A stretch of 64,000 nucleotides of DNA from Oleiagrimonas sp963817755 (GTDB lineage Bacteria > Pseudomonadota > Gammaproteobacteria > Xanthomonadales > Rhodanobacteraceae). Below, one piece after another: positions 8,404 through 16,947 of this stretch. Under the pieces are notes generated by a model. It was not told the origin of the DNA. It did no database searches and saw only the letters and a list, made by a program, of their open reading frames with translations. Every line of letters starts with the position of its first letter. Position 1 is the first letter of the stretch. The stretch is from assembly GCA_963817755.1 (NCBI GenBank), contig CAWFPB010000003.1, positions 1,178,001 through 1,242,000 of the forward strand, in the 5' to 3' direction. Made by a program: the position numbers and the translations under genes.

Positions 8404-10007
8404 TCGCCGCGAGGCCGCTTTTCGGGCACGTGACTCATGGCGTGCTCGGCCAGCGCGGTGATGGTCAGGCTCGGGTTCACGCCCAGGTTGGAGGACAGCA
8501 CCGAGCCGTCGCACACGTACAGGTTCTGGTAGCCGAACACGCGGCAGCGGCTGTCGCACACGCCCTGCCCGGCATCGGCGCCCATCACCGCGCCGCCCAT
8601 GCAGTGCGCGGTCATCGGCGTGTCGAACAGGATCTCGCTGAGGGTGGTGCCGGCCACGCCGCCAGTCAGCTTTGCCGAGGCCTCGGCAAAGGCGTTGGCT
8701 TCGGGAATGCAGGTGGGCACCTTGGCGCCCTCGGTCACCAGCCTCTTGCGAAACGGCCAGTACCAGCGACGGGCCAGGCGCATGCGCAAGGTGGAATCGA
8801 GCGTCTGCATGCACAGGAAGATGATGGTCTCGCGGGCGAAGCCGAACGGCTGCAGCATGCGCAGCGTGCGCAGCGGATGACGCAACAGGTCGCGCGCCAG
8901 CGTGCCCAGCCAGGCACCGATGCGCCGCCAGTGCCCGCCGCCGCGCACCATCACCGTCAGCAGCAGGCCCATGGCGTCGGCGCCGCGCGGGTAGCGCGTG
9001 GCCTCGATGTGGGTCTTGCCGTCCAGGTGGATGCCGGAGCCGATGGCGATGCCGCGCGACAGGTCCACCTTGCTGCCCGGATAGCGCACGCCGATCAGCG
9101 ATTCGGCGTTGGTGCGCACGTCGTGGCCCAGGCGCGCCGACAGTCGCGGCAGATGCCCTTGCTCGCGCATGCGCAGCAGCAGGTCCTGGGTACCCAGCGA
9201 GCCCGCCGCGACCACCACGCCACGCGTGCGCAGCACCTGTTGCCGTCCGCGATGCACGGCCGTGATGCGATAGCCAGCCGCACCGTCCGCGGAGTCCAGC
9301 GGGGTCACCTCGACCACGCGGGTCTCGGCCTGTACCCGGGCGCCGCGTTGTTCGGCCAGGTACAGGTAGTTCAGGTCCAGCGTGTTCTTGGCGCCGTAGC
9401 GACAGCCGACCATGCAGCCGCCGCAGCCGATGCAACTGGTCCGCGACGGCCCTTCCCCTCCGAAGAACGGATCGGGCCGGGTGGTGCCCGGCGTGTCACC
9501 GTCCGCACCGAAATACACACCGACCTCGGTGGGTCGGAAGCTGTCGCCGAAACCCGCGGCCTCGGCCATCTCGCGCAGCCGCCGGTCGGCTGCGTCCAGA
9601 CGCCGGTTGGTCGCCACCCCGAGCATGCGCTGCGCGGTGCGGTAGTGCCCCGGCATGGTCGTGGCCCAGTCTTCCAGCCCGGCCCAGCTGCCCTGGGTCC
9701 AGACCTCGCCGGGCGGCACCAGCAGCGTGTTGGCGTAGGTGATCGACCCGCCCCCCACCGCCTGGCCGTGCAGCACCATGACGTGGCGGAAGAAGCGGAT
9801 GTTGAAGAAGCCGCGCAGGCCCAGTCCGGGCCGCCACAGCCAGCGGCGCAGCGACCAGGTGGTACGCGGGAAGTCCTGCGCGCGCCAGCGGCGCCCGGAC
9901 TCGAGCACCGCCACGCGATAGCCCTTCTCGCTCAGGCGCAGTGCGCTGACGCTGCCGCCGAAGCCGGACCCGATGACGATGTAGTCGTAGTCGAATGCGT
10001 CGCTCAT
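8400..10007 (-). CDS. GMC family oxidoreductase (cholesterol-oxidase-like)
   Basis: 535 residues. An N-terminal Rossmann motif VIGSGFGGSVSA (11-22) binds FAD, and HGQAVGGGSI (80-89) is the second flavin-contact region. The C-terminal GMC motif is recognisable around CDGSVLSSNLGVNPSLTI. A cysteine cluster CIGCGGCMVGC (192-202), typical of the bacterial ChoD-like branch, may hold a metal or iron-sulfur centre. The family oxidises alcohols such as sterols; the real substrate is unknown. The ATG at 10007 is preceded by GGAGGGGGC. It overlaps hutI by four bases tail to tail. Confidence 0.85.
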   Translation of the reverse strand: MSDAFDYDYIVIGSGFGGSVSALRLSEKGYRVAVLESGRRWRAQDFPRTTWSLRRWLWRPGLGLRGFFNIRFFRHVMVLHGQAVGGGSITYANTLLVPPGEVWTQGSWAGLEDWATTMPGHYRTAQRMLGVATNRRLDAADRRLREMAEAAGFGDSFRPTEVGVYFGADGDTPGTTRPDPFFGGEGPSRTSCIGCGGCMVGCRYGAKNTLDLNYLYLAEQRGARVQAETRVVEVTPLDSADGAAGYRITAVHRGRQQVLRTRGVVVAAGSLGTQDLLLRMREQGHLPRLSARLGHDVRTNAESLIGVRYPGSKVDLSRGIAIGSGIHLDGKTHIEATRYPRGADAMGLLLTVMVRGGGHWRRIGAWLGTLARDLLRHPLRTLRMLQPFGFARETIIFLCMQTLDSTLRMRLARRWYWPFRKRLVTEGAKVPTCIPEANAFAEASAKLTGGVAGTTLSEILFDTPMTAHCMGGAVMGADAGQGVCDSRCRVFGYQNLYVCDGSVLSSNLGVNPSLTITALAEHAMSHVPEKRPRGD

Positions 10008-10057
10008 GCCCCCTCCTGGCGCCAGCATACGCGAAGTGGCGCCCGTGCCGCGCGCAC

Positions 10058-10085
10058 GAAAAAGGCCCCGCCGGAGCGGGGCCTT
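10058..10085 (-). terminator. Rho-independent terminator of the THX gene
   Basis: On the minus strand AAGGCCCC and GGGGCCTT flank a short GC loop and are followed by five T. It lies between the THX stop and the start of the GMC gene, so it separates the two units. Confidence 0.85.
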
Positions 10086-10106
10086 GGGTTCACGCATGCC
10101 TGCGCG

Positions 10107-10250
10107 TCATTTCTTGCGCGCGGTCTTGCGCGCCGGCCGCTTGGCCACGGCGGTGGCCGCCGCCGACGGCTTGCTCTTGCCCGGTCGCGTCCTGCCGTGG
10201 CTGCCGCGGTAGATCTTGCCCTTGCGGGTGCGCATGTCGCCCTTGCCCAT
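10107..10250 (-). CDS. 30S ribosomal protein THX (bTHX) family, extended
   Basis: A 47-residue very basic protein. The first 24 residues (MGKGDMRTRKGKIYRGSHGR and on) match Thermus Thx, the 26-residue peptide that sits in a cavity at the top of the 30S head. The remainder is a Lys/Arg/Ala tail ending KKK-like, about 20 residues longer than Thermus Thx. AAGGAGG lies six bases before the ATG at 10250, a near-perfect ribosome binding site, and a strong terminator follows. Short length makes this easy to miss in automatic calls. Confidence 0.85.
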   Translation of the reverse strand: MGKGDMRTRKGKIYRGSHGRTRPGKSKPSAAATAVAKRPARKTARKK

Positions 10251-10348
10251 GGAACCTCCTTCACTGGTGGCCGTGATGAAACTACACGCCCATGGTAGTG
10301 CGCCGGCACGGCGGATGCATCCGCCATCCGGCCGGTTCGTGCCGGGGC

Positions 10349-10792
10349 TCAGCGATGACGGCAGGCGACGCTGTGTCGATGTGTCAGGCGCAGGTTGATG
10401 ATGTGCGCCGAGGCCACCAGCAGGCCGCCGCAGGTGACCATCACGCTGTGCAGGGCCGTCTGCGCATGCAGGTCGACGACGGTCACGCCCAGCACCAGCA
10501 GCAGCACGCCCGGGGCAGCCAGCATCAGCGGCAGGCGCCGTGCATGCTTGCGATGCCCGGTCACCAGGGTGGTGGTGGCCAGGGCCGCGGCGAACAGCAC
10601 GAAGCCGCGCTCGAAATCATGGTCGGCGAGGAATTCCAGCCCCATCAGCGGCAGCAGCGCGATCACGAACGGCAACACCGCGCAATGAATCGCGCACAGG
10701 AACGACGCGGTCGCGCCCAGCCGGTCGGCCAGGTGCCACCAGCGGGACTGTTGGGGATCGGTTTCGACGATGACTTCGGTACGCGCGTTCAT
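10349..10792 (-). CDS. MerC-domain membrane protein
   Basis: 147 residues, four predicted helices. Helix 1 carries the MerC cysteine motif SFLCAIHCAVLPF with C33 and C37, and there are His-rich ends (DHDF; LTHRHSVACRHR). In mercury resistance MerC passes Hg(II) across the inner membrane, but no other mer gene is present. Instead the gene follows zur and has a Zur-like palindrome over its promoter, which suggests a zinc-linked role, perhaps zinc import or chaperoning at the membrane (inference). Start ATG at 10792 has GGAG nine bases upstream. Confidence 0.78.
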   Translation of the reverse strand: MNARTEVIVETDPQQSRWWHLADRLGATASFLCAIHCAVLPFVIALLPLMGLEFLADHDFERGFVLFAAALATTTLVTGHRKHARRLPLMLAAPGVLLLVLGVTVVDLHAQTALHSVMVTCGGLLVASAHIINLRLTHRHSVACRHR

Positions 10793-10870
10793 GCGTGCCT
10801 GCTCCGGGATGTACGGGGAAACAAGTCCGGAACGGCAGCGTCGCGAGGGCCACGGTTCCAGATTCATCTT

Positions 10871-10885
10871 TGTTACAATATAACA
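10871..10885 (-). promoter_or_regulatory. Zur-box-like operator over an extended -10 element
   Basis: TGTTACAATATAACA is a 15-base near-perfect palindrome resembling the core of known gammaproteobacterial Zur sites (TGTTATA-n-TATAACA). On the minus strand it contains TGTTATATT, an extended -10 element, about 75 bases before the merC-like start. A bound repressor would block polymerase directly. Confidence 0.72.
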
Positions 10886-10955
10886 TATCTTTCCGGGCGC
10901 AACGCACCCCCGCCTCGTTCTCACGAAAGGGTGTGGAATCCGTGATTCCCCGGGG

Positions 10956-11435
10956 TCAGCGGGCCTTCTGCTGACATTCGCTGCACAGGCCGTGCACTTC
11001 CAGGGTCTGGTCCTGCGGCTTGAAGCCAAGCGCCCGGGCCTGGGCCGAGATCAGGTCCGCCACGCGCTCGTCGCAGACCTCGAACGCGCTCAAGCACTGG
11101 TCGCAGATCAGGAACGGCACTTGGTGCGACTGCGCCGGATGCGGGCAGTGCACGTACGCGTTGATCGACTCGAGCTTGTGGATGAACCCGTGCTCGAGCA
11201 GGAAGTCCAGGGCGCGATAGACCGTGGGCGGCGCGGCGTTGCCATGGTGCTCGCGCAGCTGGTCGAGCAGGTCGTAGGCCTTGACCGGCTTTTTCGAGGC
11301 CGCCACCAGCTCCAGCACCTCGCGGCGCAACGGCGTCAGCCGCAAACCGCGTTCGCGGCTGGCGCGCACCACCTGCTGCACGAAGCGCTCGGCGTCGTGG
11401 TCGTGTTGGTGCGGCTTGTGCGAAAAGACGGTCAT
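10956..11435 (-). CDS. zur: Zinc uptake regulator, Fur family
   Basis: 159 residues: winged helix about 15-90 (LRLTPLRREVLELV, then PTVYRALDFLLEHG as recognition helix), dimerisation domain after it. Cysteines C111/C114 and C151/C154 form the structural zinc site and HCPHP (96-100) supplies likely sensor ligands. The CDQC...CSEC spacing and His-rich N-terminus fit Zur better than Fur. It represses zinc-acquisition genes when zinc is plentiful. The Zur-like palindrome just beyond its 3' end points to the neighbouring merC-like gene as a target. Confidence 0.85.
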   Translation of the reverse strand: MTVFSHKPHQHDHDAERFVQQVVRASRERGLRLTPLRREVLELVAASKKPVKAYDLLDQLREHHGNAAPPTVYRALDFLLEHGFIHKLESINAYVHCPHPAQSHQVPFLICDQCLSAFEVCDERVADLISAQARALGFKPQDQTLEVHGLCSECQQKAR

Positions 11436-11467
11436 CGGGTGGCTTCTTCAGGCCCGGTGCCATCTTA

Positions 11468-11758
11468 TCACTGCGTGGCGGGCGGGCCCGACTCATCCGA
11501 ATCGGGACGATGGCGCCGCGAAGGCAGGGCCAGCAGGATCAGCAGCGCCACCGGTCCGATCACCAGGCTGATCCAGATGCCGGTCCAAAGCCGCCCCCGC
11601 CACCAGCCGACCGCGGCGCCGAGCACCAGGCTGGCCGCGGTGAACCACAGCAGGGCGGTCCACGGCATCAGGGCCAGCATGTTGTGGAAGATCTGCCAGG
11701 CCGCGTGCGGCGAGGACAGGTCCACGCCCTTGAGGATCCGGTGCAGCAGTTCAGCCAT
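11468..11758 (-). CDS. Small hypothetical membrane protein
   Basis: 96 residues, not recognised. Two hydrophobic segments are visible (about 30-52, WTALLWFTAASLVLGAAVGWW, roughly; and 58-78), then a polar tail rich in Arg, Asp and Ser. It starts 21 bases after the gltX stop and ends 32 bases before zur, so it is probably the middle gene of a gltX-hyp-zur transcript. Confidence 0.65.
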   Translation of the reverse strand: MAELLHRILKGVDLSSPHAAWQIFHNMLALMPWTALLWFTAASLVLGAAVGWWRGRLWTGIWISLVIGPVALLILLALPSRRHRPDSDESGPPATQ

Positions 11759-11779
11759 GGCGAGCCCGACCGCTCATGC

Positions 11780-13186
11780 TCAACCGGCGCGGCTCAGTTC
11801 CAACGCGTGCGCGACGCGACGCAACGCCTGCTCGCGTCCGGCCAGGTACACGGTGTGGTCGATCGACGGCGACACCTGGGTGCCGGTCATGGCCACGCGC
11901 AGCGGCTGGGCCACCTTGCCCATGCCCAGCTCGAGCTGTTCGGCCACCTGCTTGACCACTTCGTGGATCGGCTCGGGCTTCCACTCGGGAAGATCCTGCA
12001 GCGCCGCCTGCACCGCCTCCAGCACCGCCGGTGCGGTCGCGGACTTGAGATGCTTTTGGACCGCCTTCTCGTCCCACTCGGCGATGGGTGCGTACCAGAT
12101 GCGGGCGCGCTCGGCCATGTCCGCGAGCGTCTGCACGCGGTCGCACAGCGCCACCACCACGTCGGCGGGCGCCGGGCCACTGGCCGGATCGATGCCGATC
12201 CGCTGCAGATGCCAGGCCAGTTCCTCGCCGGTCACGGCCGGATCCTCGCTCTTGAGGTACTGCTGGTTGAGCCAGCCCAGCTTGGCCATGTCGAAGCGCG
12301 CCGCCGAGGCGTTGACGTCGGCGATGTCGAACAGCTCGATCATCTGGGCCACGGAGAAGATCTCCTGGTCGCCGTGCGACCAGCCCAGGCGCACCAGGTA
12401 GTTGAGCAGCGCGTGCGGCAGGTAGCCGTCCTCGCGGTACTGCATCACGCCCACCGCGCCGTGGCGCTTGGACAGCTTCTGGCCGTCGGCGCCGAGAATC
12501 ATCGGCAGGTGCGCGAAGGTCGGCACCGGCGCGCCCAGCGCCTGGTAGACGTTGATCTGGCGCGGGGTGTTGTTGACGTGGTCGTCGCCGCGGATGACTT
12601 CGGTGATGCCCATGTCGATATCGTCGACCACCACGGCGAAGTTGTAGGTGGGATAGCCGTCGGAGCGGAACAGCACGAAATCGTCCAGCTCGGTGTTGGA
12701 CCACTCGATGCGGCCCTTGACCTTGTCGTGGAACACCACCGAGCCGGAAAGCGGATTCTTGAAGCGAATGACGCGATGGGGATCCTCGCGGTACGGCTCG
12801 TTGCGGTCGCGGTAGTAGCCGTTGTAGCGTGGCTTCTCGCCCTTGGCCATGGCCTCGGCGCGCATCGCCTCGATCTCCTCGCGGGTCTCGTAGGCATAGT
12901 AGGCCTTGCCTTCGTCCAGCAGCCGCTGGACCACTTCGCGATAGCGTTCCAGGCGATCGGTCTGGTAGATCGGGCCCTCGTCGGCCTCGAGGCCCAGCCA
13001 GGTCATGCCGTCCAGGATCGCCTGCACCGCCGCGTCGGTGGAGCGCTCGCGATCGGTGTCCTCCACGCGCAACACGAACTGGCCACCGTGATGGCGGGCC
13101 TCCAGCCAGCAGTACAGGGCCGTTCGCGCCCCGCCGATGTGCAGGTATCCGGTCGGGCTGGGGGCAAAACGTGTGCGCACGGTCAT
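11780..13186 (-). CDS. gltX: Glutamate--tRNA ligase
   Basis: 468 residues, class I aminoacyl-tRNA synthetase charging tRNA-Glu in the cytoplasm. The HIGH-type signature PTGYLHIGGAR spans 11-21 and the KMSKS-type loop is KLSKRHG near residue 240. The C-terminal anticodon-binding domain is complete. The ATG at 13186 begins directly with the catalytic domain (MTVRTRFAPSPTG); the frame stays open upstream only as a shadow. It is first of a likely gltX-hyp-zur unit. Confidence 0.96.
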   Translation of the reverse strand: MTVRTRFAPSPTGYLHIGGARTALYCWLEARHHGGQFVLRVEDTDRERSTDAAVQAILDGMTWLGLEADEGPIYQTDRLERYREVVQRLLDEGKAYYAYETREEIEAMRAEAMAKGEKPRYNGYYRDRNEPYREDPHRVIRFKNPLSGSVVFHDKVKGRIEWSNTELDDFVLFRSDGYPTYNFAVVVDDIDMGITEVIRGDDHVNNTPRQINVYQALGAPVPTFAHLPMILGADGQKLSKRHGAVGVMQYREDGYLPHALLNYLVRLGWSHGDQEIFSVAQMIELFDIADVNASAARFDMAKLGWLNQQYLKSEDPAVTGEELAWHLQRIGIDPASGPAPADVVVALCDRVQTLADMAERARIWYAPIAEWDEKAVQKHLKSATAPAVLEAVQAALQDLPEWKPEPIHEVVKQVAEQLELGMGKVAQPLRVAMTGTQVSPSIDHTVYLAGREQALRRVAHALELSRAG

Positions 13187-13508
13187 GGTCGCGAAAGCAT
13201 CATGGGACAAGCCCTTCAGGATACCAGAGCGCCACGGCGTGGACATGTCCCGGCGCGCACGCGAAAAGGTTCCGGCCGCTCTTTCGGGCCGCACCGGACG
13301 CATGGGCCCGATTCGCGCGGTCCTTCGGGACAGGGCCGTGCTGGGCGTCCCCGCAGCGCCGCTCGCACGGGAATCCGGGCGATTTTCGTGACCTGATTTC
13401 GGGCAGCGGGCCCGCCGCCATTGACCCACGCCGAAATAACGCGACAATGTGCGCACTGATTTTGTGGCCGTGCCTCGGGTTTGCCGGCCATGCTCAGGGG
13501 GAAATTCA
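13187..13508 (+). promoter_or_regulatory. Divergent intergenic region with promoter for the pseudo-receiver gene
   Basis: About 320 bases without a convincing gene. Toward the plus-strand gene there is a promoter with TTGACC at 13421-13426, a 16-base spacer and GACAAT at 13443-13448, giving a leader of about 55 bases before the TTG start. Nothing clear was found for gltX on the other strand beyond GATGCT close to its ATG. Confidence 0.5.
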
Positions 13509-14627
13509 TTGAAGACTTTTTTCAACCTCGCCTTGTCCGGTCTCTCCGAGACCGATGCCAAGAAGGTGCTCGAAACACTGGACTCGCCCAAGCTGGGCCA
13601 GTGGAGCCTGTCCGAAGGCGGTAGCAGCGACCTGCTGATTGTCGACGTGGACAGCGTGTGGGGGCACATGGACTGGTTGCGCGCCGTCGCCGAGGATCGC
13701 CTCTGCGCGGCCTACACCGAACAGCCCAGCATGCGAGACTGCGAACTGCTGCTCAACAAGCCGCTGGACAGCGACAAGCTTCTGAAGATGCTGCTTCAGG
13801 TCCAGCATGGCGAGAACGCCGGAACTCGGCCAGCCCCGGCGCCGGCGAAGGAAAAAGCGGCAGCCGCCCCCCGACCCGCGCCACCCGAGGCCGCCCCCCA
13901 GCGCAGCGCCGAGGCGCCTTCCAAGCCGAAAGAACCGGCCAAGGCCGCACCGGTCGCCAAACCGGCACCGGCACCGGCACCGGTCCAGGACGCCGCCCCC
14001 GCTCCGACACCGCAAGCGCCGGCACCGACGGCCCCTGCACCCGCCGAAACCGGTGCCGCAGAGGTTCCGGCCACCGTGGGCACGCTGCTGCTCAGTGGCG
14101 GCTTGACCGAACCGACCCTGGTCGAGGGCGGTGATGGCGACATCCACCTGTTCATCGATCCGGCCAACAACATCTACCGCGCACCGCCCCAGCTCAAGCC
14201 GATCGAGAAACTGCTCGACCTGCCGACGACAGCGTTGCGCAGCATCGAAAGCGATGACCCCAAGGTTCAGCACGCAGGCCCCGAACAGCCGGTCGTGCGC
14301 CTGCTCTGGTTCGCCGCCCTGTGCGCCAGCAAGGGCGCACTGGCACCTCATCTGGATGCCTCGGCGGTGTGGAAGCTGACCCGCTGGCCACAGATCGAAC
14401 GCGAGTTCCCTCGCCATTTCAGGATCGCCACCGCCATGATGAAGCAGGCCGGCACGCTCCAGGAGGTGGCCGACGCAGCCAAGTCCCCGGTCGAGGATGT
14501 CGCCGGCTTCATCAACGCCTACTACCTTGCCGGCTATGTGGCCGCGGAAGGTTCCGAGGAGCCCGTCGAGGCCGCCAACTCGACGGCGAACGTGCTGTCG
14601 CGACTGCGTCGCTCGGTCTCGCGCTGA
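13509..14627 (+). CDS. Pseudo-receiver protein with Pro/Ala-rich linker, unknown function
   Basis: 372 residues, not recognised by name. Residues 1-98 look like a degenerate response-regulator receiver: strand SDLLIVDVDS (40-49) sits where the phospho-Asp strand should be, and LLNKPLDSDKLL (81-92) matches the conserved Lys-Pro end. Residues 105-190 are a Pro/Ala/Lys-rich flexible linker. Residues 195-372 form a conserved-looking domain with a helical end (HFRIATAMMKQAGTLQEVADAAK). I chose the TTG at 13509 because AGGGGG lies eight bases upstream and the protein's domain begins there. Alone between divergent gltX and a convergent AraC gene; perhaps a signalling scaffold (inference). Confidence 0.7.
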   Translation: MKTFFNLALSGLSETDAKKVLETLDSPKLGQWSLSEGGSSDLLIVDVDSVWGHMDWLRAVAEDRLCAAYTEQPSMRDCELLLNKPLDSDKLLKMLLQVQHGENAGTRPAPAPAKEKAAAAPRPAPPEAAPQRSAEAPSKPKEPAKAAPVAKPAPAPAPVQDAAPAPTPQAPAPTAPAPAETGAAEVPATVGTLLLSGGLTEPTLVEGGDGDIHLFIDPANNIYRAPPQLKPIEKLLDLPTTALRSIESDDPKVQHAGPEQPVVRLLWFAALCASKGALAPHLDASAVWKLTRWPQIEREFPRHFRIATAMMKQAGTLQEVADAAKSPVEDVAGFINAYYLAGYVAAEGSEEPVEAANSTANVLSRLRRSVSR

Positions 14628-14735
14628 CGCCACGCGTCCATCTGCCGCACACGGGTACCGCTTGCGCCACACGAACCCCGGCACGGCCGGCACATCACGG
14701 GACGCGCCGGCGCAACGCAAACGGGTCGGGGATCC

Positions 14736-15752
14736 TCAGGTGAACTGGATACTTGGAGACAAGTAGGGCGTGCGTTTTTCCGGCAGGGATGTCTTGTGCA
14801 CGCGCAGGGTTTCGCTGGGCAACTCGTCGAACAGCTGCCGATAGCTTTCCGCGAAGCGCGAGAGATCCCACAGGCCACACTCCAGGGCAATGGCACGCAC
14901 GGTGTTCTGGCCCGGCAACGATTCGCTCAGCAGCCGCCGTGCCTCGCACAGGCGCAGCGTGGAAAGGTATTGGTTGGGCGAAATGCCGATGAATTCGCCG
15001 AAGATGTAGCGAAGGTTGCGCTCGCTGGTCGAACCGGCTTCGCACAGGTCGCGGACACGGATCTCGTGGCGCAGGTTGGCGGCAATGAAGTTCTCCACGC
15101 GCCGCAGCACCAGGTAGTGCGAGTGCCGGGTGCGCGAGTTGTCGGGCGTGGCCGGGAACAGGGAGATGATGTCCGGCAGCAAGGTGGCCTGCAGGCGGGT
15201 CAGCAACGCCTTGATGTTGATGTCGCGGCGTTGTTCGACGTAGCGCAGGCGCATGCAGTCGAAGGCGCTCTGCAGACGGTCGGCGACCTCGGTGGCAGGC
15301 TCCGGATGCAACCGCTGCACCCGGCGCGAGACGGTCTGGGCATAGAAATCCAGACGCGCGAACTCACGCCGCAGATGATGCCCGCTGGGGAGCATCAGGC
15401 TCCAGCAGGTGCCGGCGGCCAGGCGCAATTCGCAGCGGCTTCCGGGCATGCCCAGCAGGACCATGCCCGATTCCAGCTTTTCGCCACCCACCCAGCTTCC
15501 CTCGCCCGCTTCGTGCACATAGGCGATCAGGCTGCGGTCCTCGGGAAGGCGAAAGCGCGCACGTACCGGGAACCGGTAACGGCTGCTGCACAGGATCGTG
15601 TCCTCGAGATGATCCGAACCCAGCACGGCCTGCATCGGGGCGGGTGCCAAGGGCGTCACGGCCATGCCGCACACACGCAGCAGGCTGCCCAGTGCATGCA
15701 GGTCCGGATAGCGCAGATCCAGGTGCCACTCCTGGCCGGGCAGCATGTTCAT
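14736..15752 (-). CDS. AraC family transcriptional regulator
   Basis: 338 residues. The C-terminal quarter holds two helix-turn-helix motifs: RVRDLCEAGSTSERNLRYIF then the AraC signature ending LLSESLPGQNTVRAIALECG and LSRFAESYRQLF. The first 200 residues are a cupin-like sensor domain without recognisable ligand. I prefer the ATG at 15752, with GGGAG six bases upstream, over an ATG 18 bases earlier. A perfect 8-base inverted repeat lies in its upstream region at 15945. Target genes are unknown. Confidence 0.85.
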   Translation of the reverse strand: MNMLPGQEWHLDLRYPDLHALGSLLRVCGMAVTPLAPAPMQAVLGSDHLEDTILCSSRYRFPVRARFRLPEDRSLIAYVHEAGEGSWVGGEKLESGMVLLGMPGSRCELRLAAGTCWSLMLPSGHHLRREFARLDFYAQTVSRRVQRLHPEPATEVADRLQSAFDCMRLRYVEQRRDINIKALLTRLQATLLPDIISLFPATPDNSRTRHSHYLVLRRVENFIAANLRHEIRVRDLCEAGSTSERNLRYIFGEFIGISPNQYLSTLRLCEARRLLSESLPGQNTVRAIALECGLWDLSRFAESYRQLFDELPSETLRVHKTSLPEKRTPYLSPSIQFT

Positions 15753-15944
15753 GCAGCGCTCCCGGGGCATCCCGCCTGCATGGCAACGCCCTTCAGGCGG
15801 CCCGTGTCGCGCCGCGTGTCCGTCTCTGGATGGCCCGTCATGCCCCTCCCCTGCATCGGTGTCCCGCTACATGCCGGTCGCAGACATACGCCGACGTGAA
15901 CCATGATACCCCTTCCTGGGGACGGAAGCGCCCCCGGATGCATG

Positions 15945-15966
15945 GATACCAAATCTTATTGGTATC
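15945..15966. repeat. Perfect inverted repeat upstream of the AraC-family gene
   Basis: GATACCAA and TTGGTATC are separated by six AT-rich bases. It sits in an otherwise empty 294-base stretch between accD and the AraC gene, about 190 bases before the latter. It has the size of an operator for a dimeric regulator. A partial second copy, ATGATACC, occurs at 15903. Confidence 0.5.
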
Positions 15967-16046
15967 ACCGTACATCCATCCGCTCAAGATCGGCGCGCCG
16001 GATATGAATCTGACCCCGGCATGCAAAGCGCAACCGACCGGAGGAT

Positions 16047-16913
<867 letters not shown>

Positions 16914-16947
16914 CGTTCGCTCTCCGGGGTATTGCCTGCCCGTGAAT

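Noticed and set aside
10349..10792. Mercury resistance operon
   Set aside because: Only a MerC-domain gene is present; no merR, merT, merP or merA nearby.
10933..10947. Small palindrome GGAATC-CGT-GATTCC after zur as a terminator
   Set aside because: Stem of six base pairs and no T run on either strand.
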